Shown: positions 30,308 to 39,224 of the stretch, piece by piece
How the letters are laid out: the number at the start of each line of letters is the position of its first letter
How positions within the stretch are numbered: position 1 is the stretch's first letter
From: Bacillota bacterium
GTDB taxonomy: Bacteria; Bacillota; UBA4882; UBA10575
Assembly (NCBI GenBank): GCA_012727895.1
Contig: JAAYGG010000029.1
Location: 1 to 43,650 of the forward strand
DNA: 43,650 bases
Reading direction: 5' to 3'
Notes under the pieces: model-generated
Databases searched by the model: none
What the model was told of the DNA's origin: nothing
What the model saw: the letters and a program-made list of their open reading frames with translations, nothing else
Made by a program: the position numbers and the translations under genes

Positions 30308-32449
30308 TTGCCCCGGACTCTAGTAATTGTCGAATCACCGGCCAAAGCGAAAACAATCGGGAAATTCCTTGGCCGGTCTTATCAGGTAAAGGCCTCCATG
30401 GGCCATGTCATTGATCTGCCCCGCAGCCAATTCGGGATCGATGTGGAAGACAATTTCCGCCCCAAATATATAACGATCCGTGGGAAAGGCAAGATCATAA
30501 AGGAATTGAAAGATGCGGTGAAAAAGGTTGAACGGGTCTTCCTCGCCACCGACCCGGACCGGGAAGGAGAGGCCATCTCCTGGCATCTGACCCAGGCCCT
30601 GAATTTGGATCCTTCGGCGCCTTGCCGGATTGAATTTAACGAGATCACCAAGAAGGCGGTGGCGGAATCCATTAAACACCCCCGCCCCATCGATCACAAC
30701 CGGGTCAATGCGCAACAGGCGCGGAGGATTCTGGACCGCCTGGTAGGCTATAAACTCAGCCCTCTGCTCTGGAGCAAAGTAAAGCGGGGTCTTTCCGCCG
30801 GCCGGGTCCAGTCGGTGGCCGTGCGCCTCATCTGTGACCGGGAAAAAGAGATTGAAGATTTCAAGCAGGAAGAGTATTGGACAATCACGGGTATTTTCCG
30901 TACCGGCAGGGAAGAGGCCGGCGCGAAAGGCGGCCGGCGGCAAGCCGGGGCGGGAGAGGATTTCCCGGCGAAACTCACCCAGATTGACGGGGAAAAAGCG
31001 GTAATCCCCGACGAAGCCACCGCGCGGAAGCTGGAAGAAGAGATCAAAGCCGGTAAGTCCTACAGGGTTTTGGCGGTGACAAAAAAGAAAAAAATGCGGA
31101 ACCCCGCCCCTCCTTTTATTACCAGCACCTTACAACAGGAAGCCTCGCGCAAACTGGGGTTCAGCGCCAAAAAAACCATGGCCTTGGCGCAACAACTCTA
31201 TGAAGGGCTGGAGATCGGTAAAGAGGGCAGCGTTGGTCTGATCACGTATATGCGCACCGATTCCCTGCGCGTGAGCACCGAGGCACAGGAAGAAGCCAGG
31301 GACGTAATTCTCTCCCTTTTTGGCCGGGAGTTTTTGCCGGCGAAGCCACCGGTTTATAAGACAAAGGTCGCCGGCGCCCAGGAGGCTCACGAAGCGATCC
31401 GCCCGACCAGCGCCGCGCGCCGGCCGGAGTCGGTAAAACCCTATTTGACCAAGGACCAGTTCCGTCTCTATGAACTGATCTGGAACCGGTTTTTAGCCAG
31501 CCAGATGCGCCCGGCCGTCTTTGAGGTTTTGACCATAGAGATTACCGGCGGCCGTTTTCTTTTCCGGGCCTCCGGCAGCCGGGTGGAGTTCCCCGGTTTT
31601 CTCTCCCTTTACCAGGAGGGGATCGATGAGGAGAAAAAAGAGGAAGAACCGGCGCTCCCAGAGATTGAAGAGAAGGCCGCCCTTTCCTTGGTAGAGGTAA
31701 AGGGGGAACAGCATTTTACCCAGCCGCCTCCCCGTTATACCGAAGCCATGCTCGTACGGGCTTTGGAGGAGAAAGGGATTGGCCGGCCGAGTACCTACGC
31801 GCCGATCATCGATACGATCCTGCGCCGCCGTTATGTGCTCCTGGAGAAGAAGCGCTTTGTCCCGACCGAACTGGGGTGCGTCGTGGTTGAACTCTTAAAA
31901 GAGCATTTTTCGGAGATCATTGACCCGGATTTTACCGCCGGGATGGAGGAAAAACTGGATTTGATTGCCGCCGGCCGTGCCGACTGGGTGGAAGTAATCC
32001 AGGAGTTTTACGGGCCCTTTGCCAAGGATCTGGCTAAGGCGGAAACCGAAATTGAACGGGTAAAACTGGCTGACGAGGTCAGCGACGTCCAGTGCGAGCA
32101 GTGCGGGCGGAAGATGGTCTATAAAACCGGCCGTTACGGGCGGTTCCTGGCCTGCCCGGGGTATCCCGAATGCCGGAATGTCAAGCCGATCCTGGTCGAA
32201 ACGGGCGTTTCCTGTCCCCAGTGCGGGAACAAGGTGGTGGAAAGGCGGACAAAGAAGGGGCGGAAGTTCTACGGCTGCAGCAACTACCCAAAATGCAATT
32301 TTATCAGTTGGTACCGGCCGGTGGAAAAATCTTGCCCGCAGTGCGGGGCCTTCTGCGTTCTCAAGACCACGAAAAGCCGGGGGGAGGAGATTGTCTGTTC
32401 CCAAGGGTGTGGCTTCCGGGAACCGGTAAAAAAGGGGGCTGAAAAATGA
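30308..32449 (+). CDS. topA: DNA topoisomerase I
   Basis: A 713-residue type IA topoisomerase that relaxes negative supercoils. The N-terminal Toprim domain shows [12 protein letters not shown] and D-P-D-R-E-G-E-A. The catalytic tyrosine is Y314 in L-I-T-Y-M-R-T-D-S. Three C-terminal zinc-ribbon units follow (C-E-Q-C-G, C-P-Q-C-G-N, C-P-Q-C-G-A with later Cys pairs), and an acidic Glu/Lys run lies near residue 445. TTG at 30308 follows GAGGAGGT by 7 bases; GTG at 30299 sits inside that ribosome site. The last bases overlap trmFO (ATGA). Confidence 0.97.
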   Translation: MPRTLVIVESPAKAKTIGKFLGRSYQVKASMGHVIDLPRSQFGIDVEDNFRPKYITIRGKGKIIKELKDAVKKVERVFLATDPDREGEAISWHLTQALNLDPSAPCRIEFNEITKKAVAESIKHPRPIDHNRVNAQQARRILDRLVGYKLSPLLWSKVKRGLSAGRVQSVAVRLICDREKEIEDFKQEEYWTITGIFRTGREEAGAKGGRRQAGAGEDFPAKLTQIDGEKAVIPDEATARKLEEEIKAGKSYRVLAVTKKKKMRNPAPPFITSTLQQEASRKLGFSAKKTMALAQQLYEGLEIGKEGSVGLITYMRTDSLRVSTEAQEEARDVILSLFGREFLPAKPPVYKTKVAGAQEAHEAIRPTSAARRPESVKPYLTKDQFRLYELIWNRFLASQMRPAVFEVLTIEITGGRFLFRASGSRVEFPGFLSLYQEGIDEEKKEEEPALPEIEEKAALSLVEVKGEQHFTQPPPRYTEAMLVRALEEKGIGRPSTYAPIIDTILRRRYVLLEKKRFVPTELGCVVVELLKEHFSEIIDPDFTAGMEEKLDLIAAGRADWVEVIQEFYGPFAKDLAKAETEIERVKLADEVSDVQCEQCGRKMVYKTGRYGRFLACPGYPECRNVKPILVETGVSCPQCGNKVVERRTKKGRKFYGCSNYPKCNFISWYRPVEKSCPQCGAFCVLKTTKSRGEEIVCSQGCGFREPVKKGAEK

Positions 32450-33777
32450 CGGACACGGCCAGGCGCGGCCCGGTCTGGGTCGTCGGCGGCGGGCTGGCCG
32501 GCAGTGAAGCCGCCTGGCAACTGGCGGAGGCCGGTGTGCCCGTGCGCTTGCTGGAGATGCGGCCCCATACCCGGACGCCGGCACACCACACTTCTTACCT
32601 GGCGGAATTGGTCTGCAGCAATTCCCTGAAAGCCGATTACCTGGAGAGCGCGGCCGGGCTCTTAAAAGAGGAACTCCGCCGCCTCGGGTCGCTGATTATG
32701 CGGGTTGCCGACCGGACCAGGATCCCGGCGGGCGGGGCCCTGGCCGTGGACCGCGAAGAATTTGCCGCCGGCGTGACAGCGGCCATAACCGGCCACCCCC
32801 GGATTGAGGTGGTACGCCAGGAGGTTCTCTCCATCCCGCCGGGGCAGCCGGCGGTGGTCGCCACCGGGCCATTGACTTCACCTGCCTTTTCCCAGTGGCT
32901 CCGGGAGATCTTGGGCAGGGATTATTTTTATTTTTACGACGCCGCCGCACCGGTCCTGACCGCCGAATCCCTCGACTTTTCAAAGATCTTTGCCGCTTCC
33001 CGCTACGGCAAGGGCGAAGCCGACTACCTGAATTGCCCGTTGACCGAGGAGGAGTATGAGGTTTTCTGGGAGAATCTGCGGACGGCGGAGATCAGCCAGG
33101 CTCACTTACCGGAGGAAAGAAAGCATTTCTTCGAGGGCTGCCTGCCGGTGGAGGTCCTGGCCGCCCGGGGTAAGGATACCCTGCGCTTCGGGGCGCTGAA
33201 ACCGGTGGGGCTGGTGGACCCTCGTACCGGCCGTCGGCCTTACGCGGTCGTCCAATTACGCCCGGAAAACCGGGAAAAAACCCTCTATAATATGGTGGGT
33301 TTCCAGACCAACCTGCGCCGTCCGGAGCAAAGAAGGGTCTTCCGGCTCATCCCCGGGCTGGAAAAGGCGGAGTTTGCCCGGTACGGGATGATGCACCGCA
33401 ATACCTTTATCAACTCCCCGGAACTGCTCCTCCCCACCCTCCAGCTCCGCAGCGATGAGGATCTCTTCTTTGCCGGGCAAATGACAGGGGTTGAGGGCTA
33501 CGTGGAATCCACCGCCGCCGGCCTTGTCGCCGGCATCAACCTGGCCCGCCACTGGCACGGACGGCCGCCCGTGGCCTTCCCGGCAGAAACGGCGATTGGG
33601 GCGCTTCTTGCCTACATCACCTCGGCGGACCCTGCGCATTTCCAGCCGATGAATTTTAATTTTGGGCTTTTGCCGCCATTGGCCGGGGGAAAACTCGGGA
33701 AGAAAGAGAGAAAGAAGGCGCTGGCGGAGAGGGCCCTGGCAGTGCTCGCCGCTTTTTCCGGGGAAATCAAAGACTGA
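32446..33777 (+). CDS. trmFO: TrmFO, folate/FAD-dependent tRNA uracil-54 methyltransferase
   Basis: A 443-residue flavoprotein that makes m5U54 in tRNA using methylene-tetrahydrofolate. The FAD motif [12 protein letters not shown] is at residues 12-23. The conserved cysteine segments E-L-V-C-S-N-S-L-K and [11 protein letters not shown] are present, along with [14 protein letters not shown] near the C terminus. It overlaps topA by 4 bases, as in Bacillus (topA-gid), so the two are co-translated. Confidence 0.96.
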   Translation: MTDTARRGPVWVVGGGLAGSEAAWQLAEAGVPVRLLEMRPHTRTPAHHTSYLAELVCSNSLKADYLESAAGLLKEELRRLGSLIMRVADRTRIPAGGALAVDREEFAAGVTAAITGHPRIEVVRQEVLSIPPGQPAVVATGPLTSPAFSQWLREILGRDYFYFYDAAAPVLTAESLDFSKIFAASRYGKGEADYLNCPLTEEEYEVFWENLRTAEISQAHLPEERKHFFEGCLPVEVLAARGKDTLRFGALKPVGLVDPRTGRRPYAVVQLRPENREKTLYNMVGFQTNLRRPEQRRVFRLIPGLEKAEFARYGMMHRNTFINSPELLLPTLQLRSDEDLFFAGQMTGVEGYVESTAAGLVAGINLARHWHGRPPVAFPAETAIGALLAYITSADPAHFQPMNFNFGLLPPLAGGKLGKKERKKALAERALAVLAAFSGEIKD

Positions 33778-33778
33778 A

Positions 33779-33793
33779 AAAATTCTGAATATT
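33779..33793 (+). promoter_or_regulatory. CodY-box-like site after trmFO
   Basis: AAAATTCTGAATATT matches the Bacillus CodY consensus AATTTTCWGAAAATT at 12 of 15 positions. It lies in the AT-rich gap before xerC-hslVU-codY, where it could let CodY regulate its own operon. A weaker match (AAATTTTTAATAATT, 11 of 15) is at 33871-33885. In AT-rich DNA such matches can arise by chance. Confidence 0.4.
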
Positions 33794-33899
33794 ATTATAT
33801 AGATTATTATATATAAATAATCCCTCTATTCATGGGAAGGAGAATTGAATCAGAATTTAATGGGGAGAACAAATTTTTAATAATTACAGAATTTTTTGA

Positions 33900-33928
33900 T
33901 TGTCAAATCTATTATGTTATGTTATGAT
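33900..33928 (+). promoter_or_regulatory. Probable promoter of xerC-hslV-hslU-codY
   Basis: TTGTCA (33900-33905) and TATGAT (33923-33928), 17 bases apart, about 80 bases before the xerC start and in the only strongly AT-rich gap of this region (33778-34007). The rest of the gap contains no gene that I can support. Confidence 0.6.
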
Positions 33929-34007
33929 AATTATACCATGACAGTTAACAAAAGGAACTGGCTAGGTACTGGCAGGTTTAACGCATACAAGCCGGAAGGG
34001 GATTGGT

Positions 34008-34904
34008 GTGCTGGACCAACATGTGGCAGGTTTTTTGCAGATTTTAAAGCAAAAGAACTACTCCCCGCATACACTGGAGAACTATGCCGTTGATCTGAGG
34101 CAGTTCCTGCAATTCGCCCGGGAAAAAGCCCTTGAAAGCTGGGAAGAGGTGGACCACCACCACCTCCGGGAATACCTGGCCCGGCTGAAAACAGGGGGCG
34201 CTTCCCGGGCGACGGTTGCCCGGAAGCTTGCTTCCCTCCGGTCGTTCTTTAAGTACCTAACCCGCTTGGAGGTTGTGGAAAAAAATCCGTTATTGCATAT
34301 ACATAACCCAAAAAAGGAGAAACGGCTTCCCCGTTTTCTTTACCAAAAGGAGATTGAGGAACTCCTGGCGTTGCCGCCCTTCACCCCCCTTGGCCTGCGG
34401 GACCGGGCGATTATGGAATTGTTGTACGGGGCCGGGATCCGGGTGAGTGAATTAACCGGTTTGGACCTGGAAGATTTGGATCCGGACCGCGGTTACCTCA
34501 TGGTTTTTGGCAAGGGCGGCAAAGAAAGGCTGGTACCCTTGGGCAGGAAGGGTTGCCGCGCCCTCCGGGAGTACCTGACGCGGGGACGGCCGCATCTCTT
34601 ACGCAACCGGGGAAAGGGCCCCGGAGAGAAGGCGGTCTTTTTGAACAGGAGGGGGGAACGCCTCTCCACCCGCAGCGTACGGCGGCTCTTGGATGGGTAT
34701 GTTAAAAAGGCTGCCCTCAACAAAAAAGTTTCCCCGCATACGTTACGGCATTCCTTTGCCACCCATCTTTTGGAGGGCGGCGCCGATCTCCGGGCGGTTC
34801 AGGAATTGCTGGGGCACGCCAGCGTTTCTACGACCCAGGTCTATACCCACCTCAGCCGCGAAAAAATCCGGAGTGTCTATGACCGGGCTCACCCGCGGGC
34901 TTAG
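34008..34904 (+). CDS. xerC: Tyrosine recombinase XerC (CodV)
   Basis: A 298-residue site-specific recombinase for resolving chromosome dimers at dif. The N-terminal SAM-like domain (1-105) is followed by the catalytic domain with R145 (G-I-R-V-S-E-L), K172, H244, R247 (H-T-L-R-H-S), H270 (L-G-H-A-S-V-S-T-T) and the nucleophile Y279. GTG at 34008 has GGAAGGGG six bases upstream. Order and spacing before hslV match codV of Bacillus. No integron, phage or transposon context is seen, so a housekeeping role is most likely. Confidence 0.95.
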   Translation: MLDQHVAGFLQILKQKNYSPHTLENYAVDLRQFLQFAREKALESWEEVDHHHLREYLARLKTGGASRATVARKLASLRSFFKYLTRLEVVEKNPLLHIHNPKKEKRLPRFLYQKEIEELLALPPFTPLGLRDRAIMELLYGAGIRVSELTGLDLEDLDPDRGYLMVFGKGGKERLVPLGRKGCRALREYLTRGRPHLLRNRGKGPGEKAVFLNRRGERLSTRSVRRLLDGYVKKAALNKKVSPHTLRHSFATHLLEGGADLRAVQELLGHASVSTTQVYTHLSREKIRSVYDRAHPRA

Positions 34905-34991
34905 TAACCCATCCGGATACCTGAAAAAAGCGGGTGCCGCCGGGAAAGGCAAGGCCTGCGGGCGACGGCCGGAATGGCAGGAGGGAAAGGA

Positions 34992-35531
34992 ATGGAGACG
35001 ATGACCGGCACAACCATTCTCGCTGTGCATAAAGACGGGAAGGTGGCCATGGCCGGCGACGGGCAGGTGACCATGGGGCAGACCATCGTCAAGCATGGGG
35101 CCCATAAGATCCGCCGCCTTTATCACGACCGGGTTTTGGCGGGGTTTGCCGGTGCAGTGGCCGACGCCTTTGCCCTTTTCAGCCTTTTTGAGGGGAAACT
35201 GGAGGAGTACAACGGGCAGTTGGTCAGAGCCGCGGTGGAGATGGCGAAGGAATGGCGGACCGACCGGATGCTCCGGCGGCTGGAAGCATTATTGCTGGTT
35301 GCCGATGAGGAACACCTCTTGCTTTTGAGCGGCTCCGGCGAGGTGATCGAGCCCGATGACGGGGTGGCAGCCATCGGTTCGGGGGGCCCTTACGCCCTGG
35401 CCGCCGCGCGGGCCCTGCGGCAATATACCCAGCTTTCCCCCAGGGAAATTGTGGCCGCGGCCATGGAGATCACCGCCCGGATCTGCATTTATACCAATGC
35501 CCAAATCCACATTGAGGAATTGGAGGCCTAA
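34992..35531 (+). CDS. hslV: ATP-dependent protease subunit HslV (ClpQ/CodW)
   Basis: A 179-residue proteasome-like peptidase that assembles as two hexameric rings with HslU. The catalytic N-terminal threonine is expected as the first Thr of T-T-I-L-A-V after removal of the short propeptide M-E-T-M-T-G, similar to Thermotoga Hsl[10 protein letters not shown] and [13 protein letters not shown] are family motifs. ATG at 34992 is supported by GGAGGG seven bases upstream; the in-frame ATG at 34974 lies before that site. Unlike Bacillus ClpQ, no serine substitutes for the nucleophile. Confidence 0.95.
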   Translation: METMTGTTILAVHKDGKVAMAGDGQVTMGQTIVKHGAHKIRRLYHDRVLAGFAGAVADAFALFSLFEGKLEEYNGQLVRAAVEMAKEWRTDRMLRRLEALLLVADEEHLLLLSGSGEVIEPDDGVAAIGSGGPYALAAARALRQYTQLSPREIVAAAMEITARICIYTNAQIHIEELEA

Positions 35532-35536
35532 AGCCA

Positions 35537-36925
35537 GTGACCGAGGTTAATCTCACCCCGCAACAGATCGTTAAAGAACTTGACAAGCATATTATCGGCC
35601 AGAAAAGGGCGAAAAGGGCGGTGGCCATCGCCCTGCGCAACAGGCAGCGCCGCCGGCAGCTCCCACCGGAACTGCGGGCGGAGATCCGGCCGAAGAATAT
35701 ATTGATGATCGGCCCCACGGGCGTGGGGAAGACCGAGATCGCCAGGAGGCTGGCACGGTTAGTGAACGCCCCCTTTATCAAGGTCGAAGTGACCAAATTT
35801 ACGGAAGTCGGTTACGTCGGCCGGGATGTGGAGTCGATGATTAAGGATCTGGTGGAGACGGCTGTCCGGATGGTGAAGGAAGAGAAGACCGCCGCCGTCC
35901 AGGAGAAGGCCGCCGCCAATGCGGAAGACCGTTTGGTCCGGATCCTGGCCGGCCTGGAGAAGCCCGGGCGCAGCAGCGGGCCGATGGGGATCTTTGAGAT
36001 GTTTGCTCCTGACAAGGGGCGGCCGCCGCAGCCCGAACCTGTGGCCGGGGTTGACCCGGAAGAGATCCGGGCGCGGCTCCGCCGGGGCGAACTGGAAACG
36101 GAGACGGTCGAGATTGAGGTGGAGGAATCGGCGCCGCCCATGATCGGCTTTCTTGGCCAGAGCGGTTTGGAAGAGATCGGCCAGGGATTGCAGGATTTTT
36201 TCAGTTCAATGATGCCCAGGCGGATGCGCCGGCGCCGGGTACCGGTGGCGGAAGCCCGCAAGATCCTTACCCAGCAGGAAGCGGAGAAATTGGTGGATTG
36301 GGAGGAATGCACCCGCGAGGCCGTGGTCAGGGCGGAGGAGTCGGGCGTTATTTTCCTCGATGAAATAGACAAGATCTGCGGCACGGCCGGGGGGAAAGGG
36401 CCCGATGTCTCCAGGGAAGGGGTGCAAAGGGATCTCCTCCCGATTGTCGAAGGGTGTACGGTTTGGACCAAATACGGGCCGGTGAGTACCGACCATATCC
36501 TCTTCATTGCGGCCGGCGCTTTTCATATCAGCAAACCGTCGGATCTGATCCCCGAGTTTCAAGGGAGGTTTCCCATCCGGGTAGAGCTTGAAGCGTTGAC
36601 CGCGGATGATTTCGAAAGGATACTGGTGGAACCGGAAAACGCCCTTTTGAAACAGGAGACGGCTTTATTAAAGACCGAAGGGGTGAATTTGCGTTTTGCC
36701 CCACAGGCGATCCGGGCCATGGCGGAGATCGCTTTTCAATTGAACAAGGAACAAGAGAATATCGGCGCCCGGCGCCTCTATACCATCCTCGAACAGGTGC
36801 TGGAGGAGATATCCTTTGACGCCCCGGAATACCAAGGCCGGGATGTGGAGATTGACGAGGATTTTGTCCGGCAGAGACTGGAGAAGATCTTGCAGTATAA
36901 GGATTTGAAACGCTACATTCTCTGA
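35537..36925 (+). CDS. hslU: HslU, ATPase subunit of HslUV (ClpY/CodX)
   Basis: A 462-residue AAA+ unfoldase that feeds HslV. Walker A G-P-T-G-V-G-K-T is at residues 59-66, Walker B is V-I-F-L-D-E-I-D-K at about 272-280, and the conserved [17 protein letters not shown] start and [11 protein letters not shown] pore-loop region are present. The inserted I domain (about 110-240) carries acidic and Arg-rich segments. GTG at 35537 lies 5 bases after hslV with GGAGG about 10 bases before. The C-terminal tail R-Y-I-L, which contacts HslV, is intact. Confidence 0.96.
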   Translation: MTEVNLTPQQIVKELDKHIIGQKRAKRAVAIALRNRQRRRQLPPELRAEIRPKNILMIGPTGVGKTEIARRLARLVNAPFIKVEVTKFTEVGYVGRDVESMIKDLVETAVRMVKEEKTAAVQEKAAANAEDRLVRILAGLEKPGRSSGPMGIFEMFAPDKGRPPQPEPVAGVDPEEIRARLRRGELETETVEIEVEESAPPMIGFLGQSGLEEIGQGLQDFFSSMMPRRMRRRRVPVAEARKILTQQEAEKLVDWEECTREAVVRAEESGVIFLDEIDKICGTAGGKGPDVSREGVQRDLLPIVEGCTVWTKYGPVSTDHILFIAAGAFHISKPSDLIPEFQGRFPIRVELEALTADDFERILVEPENALLKQETALLKTEGVNLRFAPQAIRAMAEIAFQLNKEQENIGARRLYTILEQVLEEISFDAPEYQGRDVEIDEDFVRQRLEKILQYKDLKRYIL

Positions 36926-36950
36926 CCACTTGTAAAGGAGTGCGATTTCC

Positions 36951-37691
36951 ATGTCTGTACTGGAGCGGATACGGCACATCCGGGATATCTTGACGCAAGA
37001 TGGGGCAACCATCGAATTGGAGACCGCCGCGGCAAAGATGGGGGCGGTTTTGGAAAGTAACGTCTACCTGATCGCCAATGACGGGACTGTGGTTGGTTCC
37101 TTTTATGAGCAGGGAAGGGTTTGTACGCAAAAGGAGCCCGGGGAGAGTCTGGCCCCCCAGTTCCACCAGAGGATGACCTTTCTCTTCCAGCCCGCTGTGA
37201 ATCTTCCCCTGGAGGCCTGCCTCTTTGCAGAAGGCGACTGTTTTTCCCGGGGGTTCCTGGTTTCCCTCTTTCCCCTCCTTTACAACGGAGAAAAGGCCGG
37301 CAGCCTGATCCTGGCGCGCAAGCGGGAATTCTCTGAGGAGGAGATGGCCTTATTGGAAGTGGCGGCACTGGTCGCTGCGGTCTTTATGGGCAGGAAAGAA
37401 CCGTCAAAAATCGGAAAACTGGCCAATGTCCGTATTGCCCTGGATTCCCTCTCCTATTCGGAATTGGCGGCGATCAAGGGTATCTTTAAAGAATTGGGGG
37501 GAGAAGAAGGGTTTCTGGTTGCCAGCAAGGTGGCGGACAGGATCGGGATTACCCGCTCGGTAATTGTCAATGCCTTGCGGAAATTGGAGAGCGCCGGGGT
37601 GCTGGAATCGCGCTCCCTGGGGATGAAGGGTACATACATCAAGGTCAAAAACGGTAATTTCCTTGCCGAACTCAAACGGCGGGGGAAATAA
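36951..37691 (+). CDS. codY: CodY, GTP- and branched-chain-amino-acid-sensing repressor
   Basis: A 246-residue CodY, slightly shorter than the roughly 259 of Bacillus because of gaps in the middle linker. The N-terminal GAF domain (1-150) binds isoleucine, leucine or valine; the C-terminal winged helix shows V-A-S-K-V-A-D-R-I-G-I-T-R-S-V-I-V and A-L-R-K-L-E-S-A-G-V, essentially the Bacillus recognition region. This suggests the same DNA box. It is coupled in position to hslU (25 bases) and precedes the flagellar genes as in Bacillus, and the liv operon in this window is a likely target. Confidence 0.95.
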   Translation: MSVLERIRHIRDILTQDGATIELETAAAKMGAVLESNVYLIANDGTVVGSFYEQGRVCTQKEPGESLAPQFHQRMTFLFQPAVNLPLEACLFAEGDCFSRGFLVSLFPLLYNGEKAGSLILARKREFSEEEMALLEVAALVAAVFMGRKEPSKIGKLANVRIALDSLSYSELAAIKGIFKELGGEEGFLVASKVADRIGITRSVIVNALRKLESAGVLESRSLGMKGTYIKVKNGNFLAELKRRGK

Positions 37692-37828
37692 GGATACATA
37701 AGAAATAGGACGAAAAACCACAAAAAGGGAGGTGAAACCGGGAAACGCCGGAAAAACCCCCTAAACTTCCCGGAAGAGGGTACCGATAAAGGAAATAGGA
37801 GACGGGTAAAGCAAGGGGGGAAAAAACC
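37692..37828 (+). promoter_or_regulatory. GGA-rich, structured leader before flgB
   Basis: No gene is present in this 137-base gap. It holds the hairpin CCGG-gaaacg-CCGG (37738-37751), a possible ACCC/GGGT stem (37756-37759 with 37778-37781) enclosing a CTTCCCGGAAG palindrome, and six GGA triplets. Repeated GGA in leaders of flagellar genes suggests CsrA binding, but a degenerate c-di-GMP-I-type fold is also conceivable. No specific RNA family is confirmed. Confidence 0.35.
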
Positions 37829-38194
37829 ATGTTCTCCAGAACTGTTGAATTTCTCACCACCGCTCTGGATTGGGCAGCCGAGCGGCAGAAGATCTTAACC
37901 CATAATATTGCCAATGTCGACACTCCCGGCTACAAACGGATGGAGCTGGATTTCCCGCAGGTTTTGGCCGAGAGACTGAGCCTAGCCAGAACACACCCCC
38001 TGCATCTTCCCGGCACCGACCGGACCGCCGGTGGCGCTTGGCACGGGCGGTGGTCGGCACGGGTAGATAGGAATGATGTGGATCTCGATGTGGAAAGCGT
38101 CCGGCTGGCGCAGAACACCCTCTACTACCAATCGGTGGCCCAGCGGTTGACCGGCAAATTCCAGAATCTGCGCAAGGCGATTGAAGGGAGATGA
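37829..38194 (+). CDS. flgB: Flagellar basal-body rod protein FlgB
   Basis: A 121-residue proximal rod protein exported by the flagellar type III apparatus. The conserved N terminus A-L-D-W-A-A-E-R-Q-K-I-L-T-H-N-I-A-N-V-D, the P-G-Y-K-R segment and the C-terminal helix L-A-Q-N-T-L-Y-Y-Q-S are present. It is about ten residues shorter than many homologs. First structural gene of the flagellar block, 6 bases before flgC. Confidence 0.95.
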   Translation: MFSRTVEFLTTALDWAAERQKILTHNIANVDTPGYKRMELDFPQVLAERLSLARTHPLHLPGTDRTAGGAWHGRWSARVDRNDVDLDVESVRLAQNTLYYQSVAQRLTGKFQNLRKAIEGR

Positions 38195-38200
38195 TAGGCG

Positions 38201-38614
38201 ATGAGATTCTTCCAGGCCATGACGATTAACGCCACAGCCTTAACCGCCCAAAGGCTCCGGCTGGATTTGATCTCCGCCAACATTGCCAATGCCAATACGA
38301 CCCGGACTCCGGAAGGAGGGCCTTACCGCCGGAAGGTACCGGTCTTTGCCGAAAACCTGGCTGCTGCGGACGGGGCCCGGCCCGGGGGAGTGCGGGTTGT
38401 TGCTGTGCAAGACGACCCTTCGCCCTTCCGCAGGGTGTACGAGCCCGGGCATCCCGATGCGGACCGGGATGGTTACGTATTCTATCCCAATGTCAACATC
38501 ATCAATGAGATGGTCAACCTGATCGAGGCCGGACGGGCTTATGAAGCCAATGTAACGGCGCTCAATGCGCAGAAAGAGTTATACCGGGCGGCACTGGGGA
38601 TCGGCAGGGCTTAG
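38201..38614 (+). CDS. flgC: Flagellar basal-body rod protein FlgC
   Basis: A 137-residue rod protein that stacks with FlgB, FlgF and FlgG. Typical features are L-T-A-Q-R-L-R-L-D-L-I-S-A-N-I-A-N-A-N-T at the N terminus, the Y-R-R-K segment, and the C-terminal G-Y-V-F-Y-P-N-V-N-I-I-N-E-M-V-N-L-I-E-A-G-R-A-Y-E motif family. GGGAGATG precedes the ATG. The gene order flgB-flgC-fliE is universal in Firmicutes. Confidence 0.96.
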   Translation: MRFFQAMTINATALTAQRLRLDLISANIANANTTRTPEGGPYRRKVPVFAENLAAADGARPGGVRVVAVQDDPSPFRRVYEPGHPDADRDGYVFYPNVNIINEMVNLIEAGRAYEANVTALNAQKELYRAALGIGRA

Positions 38615-38799
38615 GTCTTAAGAGAAACCCGCATCCGCGGGGGCACAGACATAGATTGATAAAGGGAAGCGCGTGCGCGCGCCATACCTGCCCACGGAGG
38701 GAAAAGGACGTTCTGGAGTAATTGCCAAAGGATTGGCAGTTTACGCCTTTTTCTTTGTTCGTGGGCAATTGATTTTCTGACGACAAAGAGGTGAGAACG
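38615..38799 (+). other. Structured spacer between flgC and fliE
   Basis: No gene is supported in these 185 bases. They hold a GC-alternating tract (38669-38682) and a long imperfect hairpin whose outer arms are TGCCCACG (38689-38696) and CGTGGGCA (38760-38767), with complementary GGGAAAAGG and CCTTTTTC next inside. An inner hairpin TGCCAA-AGGA-TTGGCA (38723-38738) presents GGA in its loop. This spacer is unusually long inside an operon whose genes are normally tightly packed. Confidence 0.55.
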
Positions 38800-39093
38800 A
38801 TGAGGATTGAGCCGGGGACAGTTTTTCTGCAGGCGACCGGAAAACAGCATCAACCCCGGCCGGCGGAGGCCGGGAAGAGCTTTCGTCAGGTCTTCCGCGA
38901 TGCCCTGCAATACGTCAACGATCTGCAGTTGGAAGCGGATAAACTCGACCGGCAACTGGCCGCGGGTACCGTGGAGAATATCCACGAGGTGACGATTGCC
39001 GCGGAGAAAGCCGCTTTGGCCTTGGAACTGACGGTACAGATCCGCAACCGGTTGCTCGAGGCATACCAGGAGTTTATGCGGATGACGGTATAA
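38800..39093 (+). CDS. fliE: Flagellar hook-basal body complex protein FliE
   Basis: A 97-residue protein that joins the MS ring to the rod. The family segment F-R-Q-V-F-R-D-A-L-Q-Y-V-N-D-L-Q, then L-A-A-G-T-V-E-N-I-H-E-V-T-I-A-A-E-K-A and the closing Q-I-R-N-R-L-L-E-A-Y-Q-E-F-M-R-M are all seen. ATG at 38800 has AGAGGTGAG upstream; the GTG at 38791 lies inside that site. Confidence 0.94.
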   Translation: MRIEPGTVFLQATGKQHQPRPAEAGKSFRQVFRDALQYVNDLQLEADKLDRQLAAGTVENIHEVTIAAEKAALALELTVQIRNRLLEAYQEFMRMTV

Positions 39094-39224
39094 AGATTGT
39101 TCTGCGTAGACGCGGGTTTAGCGTGGCGACGCGCGGTGCATGCATGAGACGGAGAAAGGTACATACCGGAGGAGCGCGCGCCGGAGGGGCGCGAGATATC
39201 CCTTCTTAAGGAGGGAAAGGGATA
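39094..39224. other. GC-alternating spacer between fliE and fliF
   Basis: No gene is supported. The stretch is dense in CGCG-type steps (for example GACGCGCGGTGCATGCATG and GGAGCGCGCGCCGGAGGGGC) and ends in the fliF ribosome site TAAGGAGGGA. It belongs to the group of similar tracts seen after rtcB, the Gln-rich gene, yqeH, flgC and fliF. Confidence 0.5.

Noticed and set aside
33896-34093. 65-residue plus-strand frame overlapping the xerC start
   Set aside because: It begins inside the promoter region and runs through the xerC start in another frame; no ribosome site and no family.
34008-34904. Reading the tyrosine recombinase as a phage or integron integrase
   Set aside because: Gene order with topA-trmFO before and hslVU-codY after is the standard xerC/codV position, and there are no att-like repeats or phage genes nearby.
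37731-37797. Calling a c-di-GMP-I riboswitch before flgB
   Set aside because: Only short pieces resemble the family and the central conserved core is missing, so it is listed as an unproven structured leader.
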